Of a stretch of 7,420 nucleotides of DNA, positions 1-5,854 are shown one piece after another. The number at the start of each line of letters is the position of its first letter. The first letter of the stretch is position 1. The stretch comes from Bacteriovoracaceae bacterium (lineage in GTDB: Bacteria; Bdellovibrionota; Bacteriovoracia; Bacteriovoracales; Bacteriovoracaceae). Where the stretch lies: NCBI GenBank assembly GCA_947448095.1, contig CANFNN010000146.1, positions 1-7,420 on the forward strand. The letters are read 5' to 3'. The notes beneath the pieces are model-generated. The model was not told the DNA's origin. It searched no databases and was given only the letters and a program-made list of their open reading frames with translations. A program made the position numbers and the translations under genes.

Positions 1-1401
1 GTGTCGATTATTGGCGGTATAAACATAATTGCGCTTAGGCTTAAGCACATGCGGACGCTCCATGGGATCTAGAAATTCTTTTTTTCTAAACTCATCAAAT
101 TTTTCATAAGAAACGCCAAAGGGATCTTTGAAAGTGTCGCGGAAAGCGTGACCCACAACTCTGTATCCAATATCGCCCTTGGTATCAGCAAAAACAAAAT
201 TCCAGGCAGGAAGGCCCACATGTTTTAAATTTTCATCCATGTCAGTCACATTGGTAGTGTTCATCAAATTAAACATCGGTATCAAATCATGAGACTGAAG
301 ACTAAAACCTGTCCATCTCAGAACCATTTTGTCTTCGTTACCTAGCTCCAAGGGAAGAACTACGTCCCCATCTTTAGTGCGTTCAAAACTTTTAAAGAAA
401 AATGGGAGTTTTAAAAATCCTAATTTAACCTGAACCGTTGGTCTGAAGGACACCAAAAAATCTTTCGGATACTCTTTTAAAAAAACAGCATCGGCAGTGT
501 TAATGTAGGCATTAGTAAGACCCCAGGCAACTTTGCCATTCGTTCCGCTGACAATCACGGGAACACCGGGAACAGAGCCACCGATAATATTTAAGTCAGG
601 AGTCTGAAGGTTGATCCAGTACCAGAAGAGCGGAGTTTTTAAATCGAGATGAGGATCATTGGCCAGCATGGCATAGCCACTTTTTGATTTCGACTTTTCA
701 ATAACCCAATTATTTGATCCGGACTCTTTGCCAAAGACGTCGGGAAAATTTTCCCACAGTTTAACTGAACGGGCCGAAGAACTGGTCGTTTTTTTTGTGG
801 CAACAATTGCTTCGTATTCACCCTCTTTCAGGATGGTATTGAGCCAAGGTACGTTATCCTCATTGAACAGCTCATCAGCTTTTTCTTTCCAGCGCTCTTT
901 TAATTTTTCTTCTTCATAATCCCGAAAAAAAGTTTTGCGGGTTTGATCGAATGATTGGAGCACAAGCACCAAAACTGAATGTTCTGGTTCCCATTTCTCG
1001 GGAGTGTAATTCAGATCTTTAAATTCCTGGGAATTTTTTCCTTGTTCAAATCCTACGTTTGCACCATCAGCATAAGCCTTGAGCCACTGCTTATTTTGTT
1101 CTGGCATTCCGGCATATAAACGATTGGCAAGCTTAGGCAGGTCCAAGAGTTTCATCATTAAGTCTGATTTGAGAGATGAGAACCCATAAACCTCAGCATT
1201 ACGTCCCTGGCCGACTCGGCGAAAATAATCCATCATCCAAGCACGGTCCCGAGCATGGTGATAACCAAAACAATAATAATACTCGTTGATAGAATGTACT
1301 TTTTGTCTCGTAATACCAAGATTGTCATACTTGGCATCGCACTTTATGTCAGAGGTCGCAAACGATGAGAGGCTCGAGAGAATCAGCAATAAGTAAATCA
1401 T
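1..1401 (-). CDS. Penicillin acylase family Ntn-hydrolase, secreted (C-terminus beyond window)
   Basis: The 467 residues visible read open from ATG 1401 to the window edge, so the C-terminal part, perhaps 250-350 residues by family length, is missing. A signal peptide is likely at residues 1-17 (MIYLLLILSSLSSFATS), giving a periplasmic or secreted enzyme. The alpha-chain motif spans residues 46-73 (GYHHARDRAW, then RRVGQGRNAE). Residues 228-232 are G-S-N-N-W: autocatalytic cleavage before Ser229 would make it the beta-chain N-terminal nucleophile. NDPHL is at 248-252, and His251 falls at beta-23, the place of the catalytic-site His in cephalosporin and acyl-homoserine-lactone acylases (Gln in penicillin G acylase). 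PGVPVIVSG (278-286), AWGLTNA (292-298), WNFVFAD (400-406, Asn401 a candidate oxyanion residue) and TANN (462-465) complete the family pattern. The family hydrolyses amide bonds of beta-lactams, N-acyl-homoserine lactones or related acyl amides; the substrate here cannot be told. The start overlaps the upstream stop (ATGA), and the Shine-Dalgarno sequence is weak. Confidence 0.93.
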   Translation of the reverse strand, partial: MIYLLLILSSLSSFATSDIKCDAKYDNLGITRQKVHSINEYYYCFGYHHARDRAWMMDYFRRVGQGRNAEVYGFSSLKSDLMMKLLDLPKLANRLYAGMPEQNKQWLKAYADGANVGFEQGKNSQEFKDLNYTPEKWEPEHSVLVLVLQSFDQTRKTFFRDYEEEKLKERWKEKADELFNEDNVPWLNTILKEGEYEAIVATKKTTSSSARSVKLWENFPDVFGKESGSNNWVIEKSKSKSGYAMLANDPHLDLKTPLFWYWINLQTPDLNIIGGSVPGVPVIVSGTNGKVAWGLTNAYINTADAVFLKEYPKDFLVSFRPTVQVKLGFLKLPFFFKSFERTKDGDVVLPLELGNEDKMVLRWTGFSLQSHDLIPMFNLMNTTNVTDMDENLKHVGLPAWNFVFADTKGDIGYRVVGHAFRDTFKDPFGVSYEKFDEFRKKEFLDPMERPHVLKPKRNYVYTANNRH

Positions 1402-1874
1402 TTAGAATCCAGACGTGAATGAAGTTGTTCTTTAAAAGATTGTTTGCGTTCAATGGATAACTCAAAATTATGAGTTTCCAGATATTGAATGATGGTTGCT
1501 GTTTCTATTTCAGATAATGACAAATAACGTTTTCGGTCACTCCATGAGTTCCCCCACTGCTTGGTTTTAAAACGAATGGGTGAGGAGCCACCAATAGAAA
1601 CAGCTGCATAGATAAGTAGTGCTTGAGTTTTCGCGCCAGTTTTTTCAACACAAGTCTTTAGTCTCAGGTCAGTAGTCTTACGGTCATCAAGGGAGCCGCC
1701 TGCCCAAAAATAAAGATCATGCTCCTCACAACAATGCTTCCAAAGATTAGGCTGGGCACGAGTGCCTTCAGCGTAAGCTGTGCAGTAATCTGTTACAAAT
1801 GGCTTCAAAGTTAAATCAGACTGGCCCCAACCCTGAAAGGAAATAAGCACCATAAGAATAATCATTTTTTTCAT
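1398..1874 (-). CDS. Secreted phospholipase A2-like protein
   Basis: A 158-residue protein. I chose ATG 1874 because AAGGA lies 10 bases upstream and translation then begins with a classic signal peptide, MKKMIILMVLISFQGWGQS. The longer reading from 1916 has no ribosome site and runs through a palindrome. The mature part holds W45-K-H-C48-C49-E-E-H52-D53-L-Y-F-W-A-G-G60 and, after a basic stretch, D69-L-R-L-K-T-C75. The CC-x-x-H-D pattern followed by D-x-x-L-x-x-x-C is the catalytic arrangement of phospholipase A2, with His-Asp plus a second Asp that polarises the His and two helices joined by disulfides. Cysteines 31, 48, 49 and 75 would make two disulfides in the periplasm or outside. The usual eukaryotic calcium loop (YGCYCGxGG) is not visible, as in other short bacterial members. 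The inferred role is hydrolysis of phospholipid acyl esters; activity is unproven. The stop overlaps the acylase start by four bases, so the two are probably made together. Confidence 0.8.
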   Translation of the reverse strand: MKKMIILMVLISFQGWGQSDLTLKPFVTDYCTAYAEGTRAQPNLWKHCCEEHDLYFWAGGSLDDRKTTDLRLKTCVEKTGAKTQALLIYAAVSIGGSSPIRFKTKQWGNSWSDRKRYLSLSEIETATIIQYLETHNFELSIERKQSFKEQLHSRLDSK

Positions 1875-1900
1875 GGAGTTATTATCCTTAAAATTTTCCT

Positions 1901-1927
1901 TTCTGCCACTCATCATGAGTGACAGAA
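1901..1927. promoter_or_regulatory. 27-bp near-perfect palindrome between divergent genes (candidate operator)
   Basis: The left arm is TTCTGCCACTCAT (1901-1913), the centre is C1914, and the right arm is ATGAGTGACAGAA (1915-1927). Read outward-in on each strand, the half-sites are TTCTGCCACTCAT and TTCTGTCACTCAT, identical at 12 of 13 positions. The site lies in the 60-base gap between two divergent starts (1874 minus, 1935 plus), where a dimeric repressor or activator could control both. Neither flank has a T-run, so it is not a normal terminator. In RNA from either side it could also fold into a 5' UTR hairpin, ending only 7 bases before the GTG of the plus-strand gene. Confidence 0.6.
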
Positions 1928-1934
1928 TGAGAGT

Positions 1935-2174
1935 GTGATAAACTTATTTTTGCTCTTCTTTCTTTACAGTTGTAGTCAGGTATCCGTTAAACCCACTCTT
2001 CCTAGTGGGTTAGTAAGTGTTGACGCGGCTTTAGACCACATCCAAGCCTCCTACTTGAGAGGTTGTGTTGAGGCTTTTAAGGAATTAGGCGTACCTACTT
2101 CTTTTGAATATTGTCGCGATAAGGCAAAAGATCATCAAAATGAAGTCAGAGAGATGATTGAACAAACGCCATGA
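1935..2174 (+). CDS. Small putative lipoprotein with two-Cys helical region, unknown function
   Basis: A 79-residue protein that I do not recognise. The GTG at 1935 is the only sensible start: an in-frame stop lies at 1920-1922, and the next candidate, TTG 1950, would destroy the signal peptide. Residues 2-12 are strongly hydrophobic (INLFLLFFLYS) and lead to Cys13, a lipobox-like L-Y-S-C (Tyr at -2 is unusual; no Lys or Arg precedes the hydrophobic run). The mature part would be a lipid-anchored, mainly polar 67-residue domain. It has C44 and C60 in a region that looks helical (YLRGCVEAFKE, then FEYCRDKAKDH), likely joined by a disulfide. The ribosome site is poor (GAG only three bases before GTG), and a palindrome ends just upstream, so expression may be low or controlled. 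Divergent transcription from the phospholipase-like gene suggests, but does not prove, a shared control circuit. Confidence 0.68.
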   Translation: MINLFLLFFLYSCSQVSVKPTLPSGLVSVDAALDHIQASYLRGCVEAFKELGVPTSFEYCRDKAKDHQNEVREMIEQTP

Positions 2175-2175
2175 G

Positions 2176-2204
2176 TTGAGTTCAAACAAAGATAAATATA
2201 TAAT
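2176..2204 (+). promoter_or_regulatory. Sigma70-type promoter for the Mpo1-like gene
   Basis: TTGAGT at 2176-2181 (four of six matches to TTGACA) is followed after exactly 17 bases by a perfect TATAAT at 2199-2204. It starts one base after the stop of the upstream lipoprotein gene. Transcription would begin near 2211, leaving a 5' leader of about 14 bases that includes the AGGA ribosome site at 2217-2220. The placement supports ATG 2225 as the start of the next gene. Confidence 0.65.
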
Positions 2205-2224
2205 TGAGAAAAAATGAGGACGAG

Positions 2225-2686
2225 ATGCGGACTTTCAATCAGTGGATGGCAGAGTACGGAGTGAGTCACAAGAATCCTACGAATCAATTGATTCACAAGG
2301 TATGTGTTCCCCTGATTATGTTTTCAGTCATTGGGCTATTTTGGTCAATCTCAATCCCTGATTTTTTTTCCACAATCCCCTACTTAAATTGGGCCACTCT
2401 CTTTATCGCTGGCTGCCTCATGTTTTATCTGAGTTTAAATGTAATGATGTTTCTTGGGATGCTGATCTTAACGGGAGTCATGTGTTGGATATGCCAGCAG
2501 CTTAACCAGCTGGGTTTGCTACTTTGGACTTCCATTTTAGTTTTTGCTCTGTCTTGGATTGCTCAATTTTATGGCCATAAAATTGAAGGTAAGAAACCTT
2601 CATTCTTTCAAGATTTGGCTTTTCTTCTTATTGGACCATTGTGGGTGCTGCGTTTCTTTTATGCCAAGATCGGAATAAAAGTTTAA
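2225..2686 (+). CDS. Mpo1-like (DUF962/YGL010w family) integral membrane protein
   Basis: A 153-residue protein. ATG 2225 is chosen over an upstream in-frame TTG at 2204 because AGGA sits four bases before it and the TTG overlaps the -10 box. The N-terminus has W7...Y11, S14-H15-K-N-P-T-N20 and H24, and the C-terminal half has FYGHKIEGKKP (115-125, His118, Glu121) and LLIGPLWVL (134-142). These are the hallmark blocks of the Mpo1-like family. Hydrophobic segments at about 26-45, 55-88, 97-116 and 131-146 indicate about four membrane helices, with the histidines near the membrane surface. Yeast Mpo1 is an Fe(II)-dependent dioxygenase in alpha-oxidation of 2-hydroxy fatty acids. Bacterial members are mostly uncharacterised, so lipid or fatty-acid oxidation is only inferred. 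The stop overlaps the convergent fumarase stop on TTAA, with no terminator visible. Confidence 0.88.
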   Translation: MRTFNQWMAEYGVSHKNPTNQLIHKVCVPLIMFSVIGLFWSISIPDFFSTIPYLNWATLFIAGCLMFYLSLNVMMFLGMLILTGVMCWICQQLNQLGLLLWTSILVFALSWIAQFYGHKIEGKKPSFFQDLAFLLIGPLWVLRFFYAKIGIKV

Positions 2687-4083
2687 ATCCTGGCATTGGT
2701 CATTTCATTTGGTTTGACCCATAAATCAAACTCTTCAGCAGTCACAAATCCAGAATCTATCGCCGCAAACTTCAAAGTTGTATTTTCATGAAAAGCTTTT
2801 TTGGCTATATAAGCGGCTTTATCATAACCAATGTGTGGATTCAAAGCTGTCACCAGCATGAGCGAATTATTTAAATTCTCATTAATTCTTTTTTGATTAG
2901 GCTCAATTCCCCTAACACAAAACTCCTCAAAACAAAGACATCCATCTGTGAGTAGTCGAACAGATTGGAGGAAATTATGAATAATGAGGGGCCTAAAAAC
3001 ATTCAGCTCAAAGTTTCCTGAGGCTCCACCAATATTAATCGCCACATCGTTACCCATTATTTGAGCACAAATCATGGTCATGGCCTCACATTGCGTGGGA
3101 TTCACTTTTCCAGGCATAATAGACGATCCAGGTTCGTTGGCAGAAAGAAAAATTTCACCAATACCACTTCGAGGGCCTGAAGCAAGCCAGCGAATGTCAT
3201 TGGCAATTTTAAAGAGACTTGCCGCCAGCGCCTTGAGGGCCCCATGAGCATTTACTATGGCATCATTCGTGGCCAGTGCTTCAAACTTGTTGGGAGCAGT
3301 CTCAAAATGCAACCCTGTAAACTCAGATATTTTATGGGCCATTTTTTCTGCAAATCCCTGAGGGGCATTTAGACCAGTACCAACAGCGGTTGCACCTAAG
3401 GCCAATTCACGTAGGTGTGGTAGAGTATTTTCAATGTGTCTCAAAGCATGTTGAAGTTGAGAGACATACCCAGAAAATTCTTGTCCTAATGTAATTGGAG
3501 TCGCATCCATTAAATGAGTCCTGCCGATCTTTGTGATATCCATGAATGAGATCGCTTTTTTCTCCATCGTTTCAATAAGTTTTTCTACGGCCGGAATGAG
3601 ATCAAGCAGAATCCCCTGGACTGCAGAAATATTCATGGCCGAGGGAAAGACGTCATTTGAACTTTGTGATTGATTGACATCATCATTAGGGTGAACAAGT
3701 CGGTTTTGTCCTCGCTGTCCCCCCATCAATTCACTTGCCAGGTTTGCCAAGACTTCATTCACGTTCATATTGGAATGAGTTCCACTGCCTGTCTGCCAGA
3801 CTGAGAGCGGAAATTCCTCGTGGTGCTTTCCTTTGAGAACTTCATCCGCGGAACTTTTGATTGCTAGAGATTTTTCAATAGAAAGTAATTTTAATTCACC
3901 ATTTACAATTGCCGCACATTTTTTAATAAGAACAATTGCGAGGTTAAAATGAATGTCCAGCTTTTCGTTAGAAATGGGAAAGTGATGAAGCGATCTTTGA
4001 GTTTGGGCACCCCAGAGGCGATTGGCCTCTACTTCGACTTCACCTAAACTATCACTTTCGATACGAAAGCTAGGCGCTATCAT
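2683..4083 (-). CDS. fumC: Class II fumarate hydratase
   Basis: A 466-residue protein, close to the 467 of E. coli FumC and collinear with it. It catalyses the reversible hydration of fumarate to malate in the citric acid cycle, in the cytoplasm, as an iron-free homotetramer. Visible motifs, in order: WGAQTQRSL (24-32); TGSGTHSNMNVNEV (98-111); HPNDDVNQSQSSND (131-144), carrying the second-site His and the active-site Ser-Ser-Asn; GRTH (187-190, His190 matching E. coli His188); and the superfamily signature GSSIMPGKVNP (319-329) with catalytic-loop Ser320/321, Lys326 and Asn328. The TGSGT block and the E. coli-like C-terminus (GYDKAAYIAKKA, then FDLWVKP) separate it from aspartase. One oddity is His103 where E. 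coli FumC has Gln. ATG 4083 fits the family's usual N-terminus and overlaps the preceding stop as ATGA. No good ribosome site is present, which suggests translational coupling. Confidence 0.97.
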   Translation of the reverse strand: MIAPSFRIESDSLGEVEVEANRLWGAQTQRSLHHFPISNEKLDIHFNLAIVLIKKCAAIVNGELKLLSIEKSLAIKSSADEVLKGKHHEEFPLSVWQTGSGTHSNMNVNEVLANLASELMGGQRGQNRLVHPNDDVNQSQSSNDVFPSAMNISAVQGILLDLIPAVEKLIETMEKKAISFMDITKIGRTHLMDATPITLGQEFSGYVSQLQHALRHIENTLPHLRELALGATAVGTGLNAPQGFAEKMAHKISEFTGLHFETAPNKFEALATNDAIVNAHGALKALAASLFKIANDIRWLASGPRSGIGEIFLSANEPGSSIMPGKVNPTQCEAMTMICAQIMGNDVAINIGGASGNFELNVFRPLIIHNFLQSVRLLTDGCLCFEEFCVRGIEPNQKRINENLNNSLMLVTALNPHIGYDKAAYIAKKAFHENTTLKFAAIDSGFVTAEEFDLWVKPNEMTNARI

Positions 4084-4448
4084 TTTAGTTTCATTTTACA
4101 GTGATTCATCAGTCCATTCGTAGTCACTGTCAGCTTAGGAAGAGAACTGTTCACCATACTGGGCTGAATAAACGTGAAACGCTTTGAGCGCTCATCAAGA
4201 TTTTTCGCATGAGAATTTGAAAAAACGACTTCCTTGCCATTTTGTTCACTGAAGACTGAGCCATCAAGGGAATCCATTTGGGTTTTTGAATGCCCATCAG
4301 TCACATAAACAAATTTCTCGCCCTCTTTGGCAAGCACTTGAAGTTTGTCTGTGCAGTCAGAAGTGGACTCGGCCACCACTTTCCATTCAGGAGCAGACCA
4401 GCTGAAAGTAGAAATAAGAACTAGAGAAAAAAAGAAAACAGATCTCAT
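4080..4448 (-). CDS. Small secreted protein of unknown function, coupled to fumC
   Basis: A 122-residue protein that matches no family I know. ATG 4448 is preferred because GAGGAG stands six bases before it and translation then opens with a clean signal peptide (MRSVFFFSLVLISTFSWSA, cleavage near 19). A longer frame from 4505 lacks both. The mature part of about 103 residues is polar and appears beta-rich. It has only two cysteines, C32 and C117, near its two ends, which could form one disulfide in the periplasm. Distinctive stretches are EWKVVAEST (21-29), KFVYVTDG (45-52), FTFIQPS (91-97) and LTVTTNG (106-112). It sits 107 bases after the aminotransferase gene, in the same direction, and its stop overlaps the fumarase start by four bases. 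It is therefore probably on the fumC transcript, though an exported protein has no obvious link to fumarase. Confidence 0.8.
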   Translation of the reverse strand: MRSVFFFSLVLISTFSWSAPEWKVVAESTSDCTDKLQVLAKEGEKFVYVTDGHSKTQMDSLDGSVFSEQNGKEVVFSNSHAKNLDERSKRFTFIQPSMVNSSLPKLTVTTNGLMNHCKMKLK

Positions 4449-4517
4449 CTTGGACTCCTCATTCAATCCGTTACCCAAATTGGATAATGGTTGGAGAAGA
4501 TACATGAGCGATAAGTT

Positions 4518-4530
4518 TTAAGGACCTTAA
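4518..4530. repeat. 13-bp perfect palindrome TTAAGGACCTTAA
   Basis: TTAAGG and CCTTAA flank a single A at 4524. It lies in the 107-base gap between the aminotransferase stop and the secreted-protein start, about 70 bases upstream of the latter. No T-tract follows on the minus strand, so it is a poor terminator. It could be a regulator site for the secreted protein-fumC pair. AT-rich sequence makes short palindromes fairly common, so this is weak evidence. Confidence 0.3.
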
Positions 4531-4555
4531 TTTAATCTTAAATAAGAAACGTCTT

Positions 4556-5749
4556 CTACTTCAGCTCACTTAAGGCTTTTTTAATGCGCTCCACTGCCCT
4601 GGCAATGATGTCTTCAGAAGTTGCATAAGAGAGGCGTATGTAATTCGGAGCACCGAAAGCTCCACCAGGAGTCATTGCAACATGGCCAACATTGAGAAGA
4701 TACATGCAAAGTTCTTTGGCATCTTTTATGACGGTCTCACCATGTTTTTTTCCAAAATAATAAGACACTTCGGGAAATAAATAAAAGGCGCCACCGGGAT
4801 TATTAACTTTGATGTGAGGAACTTCTTTCATTAAAGAGATTAAAAGGTTGCGACGTTTTAAAAAAGCCTCTTGCATGGGACTGAGCACAGAAGGATCTGC
4901 CTTAAGAGCAGTGATTGCGGCTCTTTGAGTAATTGAATTAGCGCCTGAAGTGAATTGACCTTGGATTTTAACACAAGCAGAAGCAATCGCCTGAGGGGCC
5001 CCGATATAGCCAAGACGCCAACCCGTCATAGCAAAACCTTTAGAAAGACCGTTCACAGTAATTGTTCTATCTAAAAGTTCAGGAATGGATCCAATAGAAA
5101 ACATTTTTCCTTCAAAGGTGATGTATTCATAGATTTCATCAGCACAGATTAGAACATGCGGATACTTTTTAAACACTTCTCCTAAGGCACGAAGTTCTGA
5201 TTCGCTGTACATGGTCCCAGTTGGATTACAAGGATTTGAAAACAAAAAGAGCTTCGTCTTTGGCGTAATGGCTTTTTCAAGTTGAGCGGGAGTAATTTTA
5301 AAATCACTTTGGTAATCAGTTTCAAGCGTGATAACTTTTCCTTCATTGAGCATAATCATTTCTGAATAGCTAACCCAGTAAGGAGCTGGAAGAATAACTT
5401 CATCGCCTGGATTTACTACTGCCATCACCACGTTAATGATGGATTGTTTGGCACCCGTAGAAACAACGATCTGTGAGGGCTTATAATTGAGATTATTGTC
5501 ACGCTTAAATTTCAGTGAAACAGCTTCCTGAAGTTCTTTATATCCAGGTACTGGGGTATAATAAGAAAAATTCTTATCAATGGCTTCTTTAGCTGCAAGT
5601 TTAACAAATTCCGGGGTCGCAAAATCAGGCTCACCTAAACTCATATTAATCACGTCTACGCCTTTCTCTTTGAGTTCATTTCCCAGACGAGACATGGCAA
5701 GAGTTTCTGATTCAGCTAATTTTTCAACACGACTTGATAAGTAATTCAT
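4556..5749 (-). CDS. aspC: Pyridoxal-phosphate aspartate aminotransferase, class I subgroup Ib
   Basis: A 397-residue protein of typical length for this group (Thermus and Bacillus type). It transfers the amino group between aspartate and 2-oxoglutarate, giving oxaloacetate and glutamate, in the cytoplasm; some relatives also accept prephenate or aromatic substrates. Motifs: SLGEPDFATP (37-46), substrate-loop YTPVPGY (64-70), STGAKQ (97-102), PAPYWVSY (121-128), SNPCNPTG (171-178, Asn175), DEIY (204-207, Asp204 pairing with the pyridine nitrogen), SKGFAMTGWRLGY (236-248) with Schiff-base Lys237 and cofactor-phosphate Arg245, and IRLSYATSE (371-379) with Arg372 binding the substrate alpha-carboxylate. 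GGAFYLFP (319-326) is also typical. ATG 5749 has AGGA five bases upstream and a candidate extended -10 box at 5778-5786. It precedes the secreted-protein and fumC genes in the same direction. Function is assigned by family, and exact amino-acid preference cannot be fixed from sequence. Confidence 0.93.
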   Translation of the reverse strand: MNYLSSRVEKLAESETLAMSRLGNELKEKGVDVINMSLGEPDFATPEFVKLAAKEAIDKNFSYYTPVPGYKELQEAVSLKFKRDNNLNYKPSQIVVSTGAKQSIINVVMAVVNPGDEVILPAPYWVSYSEMIMLNEGKVITLETDYQSDFKITPAQLEKAITPKTKLFLFSNPCNPTGTMYSESELRALGEVFKKYPHVLICADEIYEYITFEGKMFSIGSIPELLDRTITVNGLSKGFAMTGWRLGYIGAPQAIASACVKIQGQFTSGANSITQRAAITALKADPSVLSPMQEAFLKRRNLLISLMKEVPHIKVNNPGGAFYLFPEVSYYFGKKHGETVIKDAKELCMYLLNVGHVAMTPGGAFGAPNYIRLSYATSEDIIARAVERIKKALSELK

Positions 5750-5777
5750 TTTATTCCTAGAGAAGTTAGTCGATCCA

Positions 5778-5786
5778 ATTGTAACA
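5778..5786 (-). promoter_or_regulatory. Candidate extended -10 promoter for aspC
   Basis: On the minus strand this reads TGTTACAAT: a TG dinucleotide one base before TACAAT, five of six matches to TATAAT. No convincing -35 hexamer stands 16-18 bases upstream, which extended -10 promoters can do without. Initiation near 5771 would leave a leader of about 22 bases before the ATG at 5749. Confidence 0.4.
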
Positions 5787-5789
5787 AGT

Positions 5790-5821
5790 TTCAGAAAAAA
5801 GTGGATGCGAACTTTTCTGAA
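5790..5821. repeat. 9-bp perfect inverted repeat upstream of aspC
   Basis: TTCAGAAAA (5790-5798) and TTTTCTGAA (5813-5821) are exact reverse complements separated by 14 bases. They lie after the HIT gene stop and just upstream of the aspC -10 box. As minus-strand RNA this folds to a weak A/U-rich hairpin without a following U-run. It may be a poor terminator for the HIT transcript, or a regulator site covering the aspC -35 region. Confidence 0.35.
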
Positions 5822-5854
5822 TTCAACAACGCTCCGAAGCCTGACAATCTTAGT

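Noticed and set aside
639..919. Short open frames on both strands within the acylase
   Set aside because: They are alternate frames of the acylase coding sequence, which has family motifs throughout this stretch.
1875..1916. N-terminal extension of the PLA2-like protein to ATG 1916 (MMSGRKENF...)
   Set aside because: No ribosome site, it would bury the signal peptide, and it translates the palindrome; ATG 1874 has AAGGA upstream.
1901..1927. Reading the 27-bp palindrome as a bidirectional terminator
   Set aside because: It lies upstream of both divergent genes, and neither side has a T-run directly after the stem.
2204..2224. TTG start for the Mpo1-like gene
   Set aside because: It overlaps the TATAAT box and would precede the likely transcription start; ATG 2225 has AGGA.
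4449..4505. Longer N-terminus of the small secreted protein from ATG 4505
   Set aside because: It hides a clear signal peptide and lacks a ribosome site; GAGGAG precedes ATG 4448.
4541..4560. Possible terminator hairpin right after aspC
   Set aside because: The stem is only about five pairs with a G-T pair and a 3-base loop, followed by no real T-tract.
5829..5843. Possible UUCG-type hairpin terminator after the HIT gene
   Set aside because: Only the loop-closing pair forms; the next pairs are mismatched and no T-run follows.
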